Source of the DNA: DBFJGL01 sp048394785
GTDB lineage: Bacteria; Bacillota; Clostridia; Christensenellales; CAG-917
Assembly (NCBI GenBank): GCA_048394785.1
Contig: DBFJGL010000091.1
Span: forward strand, 1-11,051
Reading direction: 5' to 3'
Length of the DNA stretch: 11,051 bases
Shown here: piece after piece, positions 5,806 through 11,051 of the stretch
Position numbering within the stretch: the first letter of the stretch is position 1
Layout: every line of letters begins with the position of its first letter
Notes under the pieces: generated by a model
Database searches by the model: none
What the model saw: only the letters and a program-made list of their open reading frames with translations
Told to the model about the DNA's origin: nothing
Position numbers and translations under genes: made by a program

Positions 5806-6330
5806 ATGGGCGGAAGCGGAATTGTAAGAAGAATAGACGAACTCGGAAGAATAGTCATTCCCAAAGAAATGCGCAAAACGTTGAGATTGCGCGAGGGCGA
5901 CGAGATGGAAATCTCGGCAAACGGCGACAAGTTGGAATTGAGAAAATATTCTGCGCTGTCAAACGCGGCGGCGGCAGTGCAAGCGGTCGGCGCGCTGTTG
6001 AATAAGCAATGCGGCGGCGATATAGCTTTTTTATCCGCAAAAGGGCTCGGCGCATACGTAGGCAAAAGCAAAAAACAGTTTGAGCGCGCAGAGTTGAAAC
6101 GAGAGGACTTAGATGAGTTTTTTCAAAAACAAGAACTTTATCTGCAAAATATAGATACGTTAACCCTGTTTGGCGTTGAAAGCGATTTCAAATTCATATA
6201 TTCTGTCAGCATATCGGCAAACGGCGACGGGTGCGGAAGCATATGCCTTTTCAAGACGTCGCAAATCTCCGACGAGTGCAAGACTCTGATAAACGCCGCG
6301 GCGCAGATGCTCGGAGCGGTGCTGTTATGA
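5806..6330 (+). CDS. spoVT: Stage V sporulation protein T, AbrB-type transcription regulator
   Basis: A 174-residue regulator (B. subtilis SpoVT has 178). Residues 4-47 form the AbrB/MazE-like swapped-hairpin DNA-binding domain: GIVRRIDELGRIVIPKEMRK (5-24) and TLRLREGDEMEI (25-36), nearly identical to the Bacillus protein. Residues about 50-174 fit the GAF-like C-terminal domain that holds the tetramer together and is thought to sense a ligand. In Bacillus it tunes forespore sigma-G genes and spore coat and germination properties. The stop codon overlaps the next start (ATGA). In Bacillus too, spoVT is directly followed by yabM and yabN, which strengthens the call against other AbrB paralogues (Abh, AbrB, about 95 residues, no GAF domain). 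Confidence 0.93.
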   Translation: MGGSGIVRRIDELGRIVIPKEMRKTLRLREGDEMEISANGDKLELRKYSALSNAAAAVQAVGALLNKQCGGDIAFLSAKGLGAYVGKSKKQFERAELKREDLDEFFQKQELYLQNIDTLTLFGVESDFKFIYSVSISANGDGCGSICLFKTSQISDECKTLINAAAQMLGAVLL

Positions 6331-8045
6331 CCGAAAAAAAGTCGGAAATAAACAACCCCGTAAACGACGGCGATATGTTAAAAGCCGACAATTCCGAAAA
6401 TCGCGGCGGTATTGACGGCGGCGTCGATACCGCGAACGGCGCAGAAGCGGTCTGCGGCGCAAAAAAGAAAGGGAAAAGGGGCGGTCTGATCGGCGGCGCG
6501 GCAGTGCTTGCGGCAGGCAGTATAGCGGCTAAAATCATAGGCGCGCTATATCGCATTCCGCTGACAAACATTCTCGGCGCGGAGGGAATGGGGCTGTATC
6601 AGCTCGTTTTTCCCGTGTTCGCGCTGTTTATGACGCTGTCGATTGGAGGAATACCCACCGCGCTGTCGCGCATAGTAGCCGAGAAAAAAGCGTTCGGCGA
6701 GGGAGCGAAAAGGTATCTCGTCGCGGCGGTTACGTCTTTGCTTTCCATATCCGTGTTGTTTGCGGCGCTCGTTGCGGGGCTGTCGCGACAGCTTGCGACG
6801 TGGCAGGGCAACGGCAGTTCTTACGCAGGGTTTCTGATTATTGCGCCCGCCATTCCGCTTGTCGGAATAGTAGCGGCGTTCAGGGGTTGGTTTCAGGGCG
6901 AAATGTATATGGTGCCCACTGCGCTGTCAAACGTCATCGAACAGGTCGTCAAGCTTGCGGCGGGAATTACGCTTGCGCTGTTGTTGAAAGACAGGGGCGT
7001 GACTGCAAGCGTATGCGGCGCGTTGGTGGGGGTAACGCTGTCGGAGGTCGTTGCGGCGGCTTATCTGTTCATAACCTATCTGATAAGAGGCAGAAACTCG
7101 GATAAGGAAAGATTGAGGGTGACGCGCTCGGAAGCAGGCTCGATGTTCAGGGTGGCGTTTCCCATTGCTATGGTTTCCGTGCTTATGCCGCTGAGCAACT
7201 TTTTCGACAGTCTTATCATAGTTAATATGCTGAAATTATCGGGAGTGGAAACGGGCGTCGCAACAGCACAGTACGGACTGATGTCGGCGACGGTAAGTTC
7301 GCTTATCAATATGCCCGTGGTGATAATAATGTCGCTTGCGGTGGCGATAGTGCCGTCGGTATCTGTGTCGCGGGTGGAGCGGAACATAGACGCAATTTTG
7401 ACGAAAAGCAAACTGTCAATCAAGCTGACATATCTGATAGGCGTGCCTTCGGCGTTTATATTCGCGGTGTTTTCACGCGAAATTTTGGGGATAATATACC
7501 CTGCGCTTTCCGACGCGGACTTAAAGACGGCGTCCGATTTGCTGTTGATATGTTCGGCAAACGTGGTAACTTTATCGGCTATGCAAATCTACATTTCGCT
7601 GTTACAGGCACTTGACCGTACAAAATCAGCGGTATTAAGCCTTGTTTTTGCGATAATCGTAAAAGTTGTGCTGTCGCTCGCGCTCGTGCGGTTTATAGGC
7701 ATATCTGGCGCGGCGGTTGCGTCCGTGGCAATGGCTGCTGCCGCGCTTGCGGCAACCAATATTTCCTTTTATAAACTTACGTCGCTGCGGCTTGAAAAAA
7801 ATATCGGGACAATTCTCTTTTCGGGTGTTATAATGTCGCTGACGGCTATGTCGGTGAAGTGGCTTATCAAAAACGATATTGCCGCTCTCGTCGTCGGTTT
7901 TATTCTGTCCGCCGCGGTGTACGTATGGCTTGTTACGCTTTTTAACGCGGTTGACGAAGACGACGCGAGGCATCTTCCTCTCGGCAAGCTGTTTTTGAAA
8001 TTCCGTCGTATAGTGAGGTTTTGGGATTATGGCGAAAGCAAATAG
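6327..8045 (+). CDS. yabM: SpoVB/YabM-family MOP-superfamily lipid flippase
   Basis: A 572-residue polytopic membrane protein of the polysaccharide-transport/SpoVB family, thought to flip lipid-linked glycan precursors across the membrane. Hydrophobic segments fill about 53-555, consistent with about 14 helices. The family N-signature is clear: GSIAAKIIGALYRIPLTNIL (64-83), GAEGMGLYQLVFP (84-96), then SIGGIPTALSRIVAEKK (105-121). The ATG at 6327 overlaps the spoVT stop (ATGA), with GGAG ten bases upstream; an upstream in-frame ATG at 6231 lies inside spoVT and is rejected. Residues 1-52 are an unusual hydrophilic extension rich in Asn, Asp, Gly and Lys, with no internal start near the core. 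The place between spoVT and mazG/yabN suggests the yabM orthologue rather than spoVB itself. Confidence 0.9.
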   Translation: MTEKKSEINNPVNDGDMLKADNSENRGGIDGGVDTANGAEAVCGAKKKGKRGGLIGGAAVLAAGSIAAKIIGALYRIPLTNILGAEGMGLYQLVFPVFALFMTLSIGGIPTALSRIVAEKKAFGEGAKRYLVAAVTSLLSISVLFAALVAGLSRQLATWQGNGSSYAGFLIIAPAIPLVGIVAAFRGWFQGEMYMVPTALSNVIEQVVKLAAGITLALLLKDRGVTASVCGALVGVTLSEVVAAAYLFITYLIRGRNSDKERLRVTRSEAGSMFRVAFPIAMVSVLMPLSNFFDSLIIVNMLKLSGVETGVATAQYGLMSATVSSLINMPVVIIMSLAVAIVPSVSVSRVERNIDAILTKSKLSIKLTYLIGVPSAFIFAVFSREILGIIYPALSDADLKTASDLLLICSANVVTLSAMQIYISLLQALDRTKSAVLSLVFAIIVKVVLSLALVRFIGISGAAVASVAMAAAALAATNISFYKLTSLRLEKNIGTILFSGVIMSLTAMSVKWLIKNDIAALVVGFILSAAVYVWLVTLFNAVDEDDARHLPLGKLFLKFRRIVRFWDYGESK

Positions 8046-9096
8046 TTTGGAGCGCGCGATGAAAGGTTCTTTCGCGCGATACATAGCGGAGGATTTCGTA
8101 TCCTCCGAATTGGTTTTCAATAAACGCATACCGCTCGTCGTCACGGGCGTAACCGAGGATAACAAAGCGGCGGTAATTTCCGCACTCGACAAAAACTACG
8201 GCGACGTTGCGGTTATCGTCGAGGACGGCGACGGCGAGGAAATTGCCGGCACCGTCGGCGAACTTTGCGGACTTTCTTTTGAAACCGTGCTTGTAACGCC
8301 CGTTGCGATGCAGGAGCGCAAGCGGTTCGATTTTTCCGATTTGGTGGAAATTATGAAGCGGCTGTGCGCCGAGGACGGCTGTGAATGGGATAAGGCTCAG
8401 ACGCACGCGTCCATTCGCATAAACCTAATCGAAGAAGCCTATGAGCTGGTGGAAGCGATCGACGCTGACAATCGCGATATGATGCTCGAAGAATGCGGCG
8501 ACGTGCTTATGCAGGCGATTTTCCACACCGAAATTGCGGAGAAGGAAGGCGATTTCGATTTTACGGATATGCTCACCGCGCTCTGCCGCAAACTTATCGA
8601 CCGTCACACGCACATTTTCGGGGCAAACCACGCGGACAACCCCGACGAGGCGCTCGTGTTTTGGAACGAAGCCAAGAAAAAGGAAAAGAAATATAAGTCC
8701 AACGCGGACGCTATGGACAGGGTTCCCAAAAATCTGCCGTCCCTGCTTTATGCCGAAAAATTGCAGAAGATAGCCAAAAAATGCGGTTTCGATTGGACGG
8801 ATATAAAGGGCGCAAAAGACAAAATATACGAAGAAACGGAAGAACTGCTCAGCGCGGACAAGGATATGCGCGTCGAAGAAGGCGGCGATTTGCTGTTTGC
8901 GGTGGTCAACACGCTGCGGTTTTTGAAGGTCGAGCCCGAGATTGCGCTTCGTGAAGCCAGCGCGAAATTTTTGCGGAGATTTGCGGCGGTCGAAAATACG
9001 GTGATCGAGAGCGGCAGAGAAATGAGCGATTGCACTCTCGATGAGTTGGACTCAATCTGGAACGACGTCAAACGGAGTGAGCGCGATGAGCGTTGA
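8029..9096 (+). CDS. mazG: MazG-type nucleoside triphosphate pyrophosphohydrolase (YabN-like, half methylase domain)
   Basis: A 355-residue protein with two MazG domains, which hydrolyse (d)NTPs to (d)NMP and pyrophosphate with Mg2+. Domain 1 (about 101-200) has E135-E136-x2-E139 and E155-x2-D158; domain 2 (about 240-348) has E268-E269...E272 and E284-x2-D287, so both metal sites look intact. Residues about 30-100 (IPLVVTGVTEDN..., YGDVAVIVEDG, TVLVTPVAMQERKRF) resemble the C-terminal lobe of the tetrapyrrole-methylase domain that precedes MazG in YabN. The SAM-binding N-lobe with its G-x-G-P-G-D loop is missing. The gene overlaps yabM by 17 bp. A second ATG at 8059 has a better spaced GGAG (8049-8052) and may be the true start, removing ten residues. 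Confidence 0.9.
   Translation: MAKANSLERAMKGSFARYIAEDFVSSELVFNKRIPLVVTGVTEDNKAAVISALDKNYGDVAVIVEDGDGEEIAGTVGELCGLSFETVLVTPVAMQERKRFDFSDLVEIMKRLCAEDGCEWDKAQTHASIRINLIEEAYELVEAIDADNRDMMLEECGDVLMQAIFHTEIAEKEGDFDFTDMLTALCRKLIDRHTHIFGANHADNPDEALVFWNEAKKKEKKYKSNADAMDRVPKNLPSLLYAEKLQKIAKKCGFDWTDIKGAKDKIYEETEELLSADKDMRVEEGGDLLFAVVNTLRFLKVEPEIALREASAKFLRRFAAVENTVIESGREMSDCTLDELDSIWNDVKRSERDER
8049..8052 (+). promoter_or_regulatory. Ribosome site supporting an alternative mazG start at 8059
   Basis: GGAG lies six bases before the in-frame ATG at 8059, better spaced than GAGG at 8015-8018, which is ten bases before the ATG at 8029. The 8059 start would avoid the overlap with yabM and loses no recognisable domain. 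Confidence 0.5.
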
Positions 9097-10141
9097 GTTC
9101 GGCGAAAAGACAAACGTCGGGCAATCCGAAACGGCGGGCGCGAAAGGCGCGCCGTCATATGCCGCAGAGGACAAAAACGGACGGTCGGACGGCGTATTGC
9201 CGACGGCTGACTTTTATATTGGCGGCGTAAGGCTGAAATCCCGTGTTCTTGCAGCTCCTTTGGCGGGATTTTCGGACGCAGGTTTCAGAAAGATAGCGGC
9301 TGAGTACGGCGCGGGAATGACTTACACCGAAATGGTGAGTGCGAAAGGGCTGTGCTATAACAACAAAGGCACCGAACTGCTGTTGCAAAGGTCCGAGAAC
9401 GAAATGCCTTGCGCGGTGCAGATTTTCGGCAGCGAACCCGAGTTTATGTATAAAGCGGCAAAGGACGAAAGGCTCGCCGCGTTCGACGTCATAGACATAA
9501 ATATGGGCTGTCCCGTCAAAAAGATTTTCGGCAACGGCGAAGGCAGCGCGCTTATGCTCGATCCTTCGCTGATAACGGAAATAGTGTCGGCGGTGAAGGA
9601 GGGAGCAAAACGCCCCGTCACCGTCAAAATGCGCTCGGGCGTAAGAGAGGGCGAAGTTTTGGCTGTCGAGTGCGCGCTCGCGGCGGAGAGAGGGGGCGCG
9701 GACGCAATTTGCGTACATCCCAGAGTGCGCGAGCAGTTTTATTCGGGCAGGGCAGACCACGAGGTGACCAGGCTTGTCAAAGAAAGCGTCGGCATTCCCG
9801 TGATAGCCAACGGAGATATATGCAATGCGGCAGATATGAATAACGTGCTTGCTCTGACATGCGCGGACGCCGTGATGATAGGACGCGCGGCACTCGGCAG
9901 GCAAAGCATATTTTCCGAACTCAACGGCATAAAGCGCGAGTTTTCTCCGAGGCAAGCCGCGCTCGAACACATTGCGGTATTGCGCGGATTTATGCCCGAC
10001 AAAACCGTGGTCAACGCAATGAAGCTGCACTTATGCCATTATGCAAAAGGCACCGAATATTCAAAAGCGGTGAGAAGCTCGCTTGCGACCACGCTGGATA
10101 TGCCGGACGTGTTTGCAATCATAGAAAAGTATTTTAAGTGA
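9086..10141 (+). CDS. dus: tRNA-dihydrouridine synthase (DusB-like)
   Basis: A 351-residue FMN enzyme that reduces uridines in the tRNA D-loop to dihydrouridine using NADPH. The TIM-barrel core starts near residue 42. Visible motifs are VLAAPLAGFSDAGFR (54-68, FMN loop), DINMGCPVKKIF (137-148) with catalytic Cys142 and NGEGSALM (150-157), VTVKMRSG (178-185), CVHPRVREQFYSG (209-221) with His211, IPVIANGDI (237-245) and ADAVMIGRAALG (260-271, phosphate-binding). A helical tRNA-binding domain occupies about 275-351. The start at 9086 has GGAG eight bases upstream (9074-9077) and overlaps mazG by 11 bp, so it belongs to the same transcript. Residues 1-41 are a hydrophilic extension not typical of the family. 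HPRV replaces the common HGRT. The exact subfamily is not certain. Confidence 0.92.
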   Translation: MSVEFGEKTNVGQSETAGAKGAPSYAAEDKNGRSDGVLPTADFYIGGVRLKSRVLAAPLAGFSDAGFRKIAAEYGAGMTYTEMVSAKGLCYNNKGTELLLQRSENEMPCAVQIFGSEPEFMYKAAKDERLAAFDVIDINMGCPVKKIFGNGEGSALMLDPSLITEIVSAVKEGAKRPVTVKMRSGVREGEVLAVECALAAERGGADAICVHPRVREQFYSGRADHEVTRLVKESVGIPVIANGDICNAADMNNVLALTCADAVMIGRAALGRQSIFSELNGIKREFSPRQAALEHIAVLRGFMPDKTVVNAMKLHLCHYAKGTEYSKAVRSSLATTLDMPDVFAIIEKYFK

Positions 10142-10316
10142 TAAGCGCAAAACCTATATAGCAAACAGAGGTTGAAAAACAAACGGCGGCAAGAGAAAGG
10201 GAAAGAAAAAGCGGACAAAGTCGATAACGACTCCGTCGGGAAAGCCGACAATAAAAGGCGCATAAAGCCGCGCGGGTAATATGCAAAGGCGCGCAAAGCA
10301 TACAAAAGGACAGGAT
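10142..10316 (+). other. Gap between dus and trmL with a Lys/Arg-rich open frame
   Basis: After dus comes a double in-frame stop (TGA TAA). The same frame then stays open from 10145 to a TAA at 10277-10279, reading a very basic peptide (from a TTG at 10172: KNKRRQEKGKEKADKVDND...). The AGAGG before that TTG is too close to act as a ribosome site, so translation is doubtful. A small hairpin, GTCGG/CCGAC (10235-10249), lacks a U-run and is not a terminator. No clear promoter for trmL was found. Confidence 0.35.
10307..10310 (+). promoter_or_regulatory. Ribosome site deciding the trmL start
   Basis: AGGA lies six bases before the ATG at 10317. The protein from this ATG begins MFNIVLVEPEIPQNTGN, the normal family N-terminus. 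An in-frame ATG at 10281 would add twelve basic residues and lacks a better site. Confidence 0.7.
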
Positions 10317-10859
10317 ATGTTTAATATAGTTTTGGTTGAACCGGAAATTCCTCAAAACACGGGCAATATCGTAAGAACGGCGGCGGCTACGGGCTGTAGG
10401 GTACACCTTATCAAGCCGCTCGGGTTTGACATTTCCGATAAATCGCTCAAACGGGCAGGACTCGATTATTGGAGTTTGACGGATTTTTACGTATATGAAA
10501 ACTTGCAGGAGTTTTTTGAAAAATGCGCGTCGAGCCGAACGGAGCAAAAAGAGCACGGAACTTATATCAATCCGTCTCGGGGTGACGAACCCGATTTTTA
10601 TTTCTTTTCCACAAAAGCGGCGCACCGTTACGACGAGGTGAAATACAAAGACGGCGATTATATTATTTTCGGCAAAGAAACGAAAGGGCTTGACGAAGGC
10701 TTGTTGCTTGAAAATTATAAAAGCACGGTTCGTATTCCTATGATTGCCGAGGCGCGTTCTCTTAATTTGTCCAATTCGGTTGCCATAGCAGTGTACGAGG
10801 GTATGCGGCAGGCTGATTTTGCCAATCTCAAAGAACACGGAAATCTAACTAAATACTGA
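10317..10859 (+). CDS. trmL: tRNA (cytidine/uridine-34-2'-O)-methyltransferase TrmL (SPOUT family)
   Basis: A 180-residue SPOUT methyltransferase expected to put 2'-O-methyl groups on the wobble base of tRNA-Leu isoacceptors using SAM. Family motifs are in order: NIVLVEPEIPQNTGNIVRTA (3-22), HLIKPLGFDISDKSLKRAGL (30-49) with DYW (50-52), IIFGKETKGLDEGLL (116-130), and IPMIAEARSLNLSNSVAIAV (140-159) forming the C-terminal SAM-binding knot. YibK/TrmL proteins usually have about 155-160 residues. The extra length is mainly an insertion at about 71-95 (SSRTEQKEHGTYINPSRGDE), between two core elements, plus a short tail. The gene follows dus after 175 bp and may be a separate transcript. Both dus and queT in the window also concern tRNA modification. 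Confidence 0.93.
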   Translation: MFNIVLVEPEIPQNTGNIVRTAAATGCRVHLIKPLGFDISDKSLKRAGLDYWSLTDFYVYENLQEFFEKCASSRTEQKEHGTYINPSRGDEPDFYFFSTKAAHRYDEVKYKDGDYIIFGKETKGLDEGLLLENYKSTVRIPMIAEARSLNLSNSVAIAVYEGMRQADFANLKEHGNLTKY

Positions 10860-10967
10860 CGCAAACCGTACGAAATTGCCGTATCGGTTTAATAGAGCGC
10901 AAATGGAATTATCTTCTATTGCTGTGATATACGCAGGATAGGCTTATATTTTATGAAAACACATAAA

Positions 10968-11005
10968 GTGCTTTTATTCTTATATTATCAAAAAAATAAA
11001 AGCAC
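10968..11005. repeat. AT-rich 11-bp perfect inverted repeat downstream of trmL
   Basis: GTGCTTTTATT (10968-10978) and AATAAAAGCAC (10995-11005) are exact complements around a 16-base AT-rich loop. It lies about 110 bp after trmL. No U-run follows the right arm on the + strand and the stem is weak in GC, so it is not a standard terminator. It could be a protein site, the end of an element cut by the window edge, or chance in AT-rich DNA. Confidence 0.55.
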
Positions 11006-11051
11006 GAAAAGTGTCAATAATTTGATTTGCCAAGCAGAAAATCAACGGTTG

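Noticed and set aside
9155..10030. Long - strand open frame of 291 codons
   Set aside because: It is antisense to dus, which has all family motifs; the frame is open because of the base composition of dus codons.
10134..10838. - strand open frame of 234 codons over trmL
   Set aside because: It is antisense to a well-matched SPOUT methyltransferase and has no recognisable domain of its own.
11022..11045. TTGATTT / AAATCAA inverted repeat at the window edge
   Set aside because: Only seven AT-rich pairs with a ten-base loop, which is expected by chance in such DNA; the window ends before any context can be seen.

Overview
The window looks like a chromosomal segment of a low-abundance or uncultured member of the Clostridia (Bacillota). 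The reasons are a DnaI-type helicase loader next to a DnaB/DnaD-type primosome protein, a SpoVT-YabM-YabN(MazG) cluster in the order known from Bacillus subtilis, a QueT-type ECF substrate-binding subunit behind what looks like a preQ1 riboswitch, and strong GGAGG-type ribosome sites. SpoVT and YabM point to a spore-forming ancestry, but the window alone does not prove sporulation. No phage, CRISPR, transposase, rRNA or tRNA gene was seen.

Layout. Positions 5-445 hold a MarR-family regulator on the + strand, followed by a compact bidirectional terminator (506-532). From about 550 to 1371 there is no credible gene. This stretch holds a nest of GC-rich dispersed repeats: a 203-bp tandem unit (two full copies and the head of a third), then two roughly 195-bp-spaced inverted-repeat units. 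It lies between two converging genes. On the - strand, 3788 to 1414 carries a two-gene replication-initiation operon (DnaB/DnaD-like protein, then DnaI-like loader, ATGA overlap). Next on the - strand is queT (4720-4037), with a TTG start and a likely preQ1-I riboswitch whose last helix touches the Shine-Dalgarno sequence.

On the + strand, divergent from queT, a flavin-reductase-like gene is translationally coupled to a 110-residue protein of unknown function (4831-5630). After one or two hairpins that may terminate transcription, a tightly packed cluster begins at 5806: spoVT, yabM (SpoVB-like flippase), mazG/yabN and dus (tRNA dihydrouridine synthase), each overlapping the next. A 175-bp gap separates these from trmL (tRNA Cm34/cmnm5Um34 methyltransferase). 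A CATACTA box upstream of spoVT resembles a forespore sigma-G -10 element.

How the genes fit together. Three functional themes are mixed: loading of the replicative helicase (DnaB/DnaI), tRNA modification (QueT feeding queuosine at position 34, Dus at the D-loop, TrmL at position 34), and a spore-envelope/housekeeping cluster (SpoVT, YabM, MazG). The best points for a second look are the riboswitch with its TTG start, the MazG protein carrying only the C-terminal half of a methylase domain, the four DnaD-like repeats in the primosome protein, the tandem repeat array, and similar hydrophilic low-complexity extensions on three otherwise conserved proteins.
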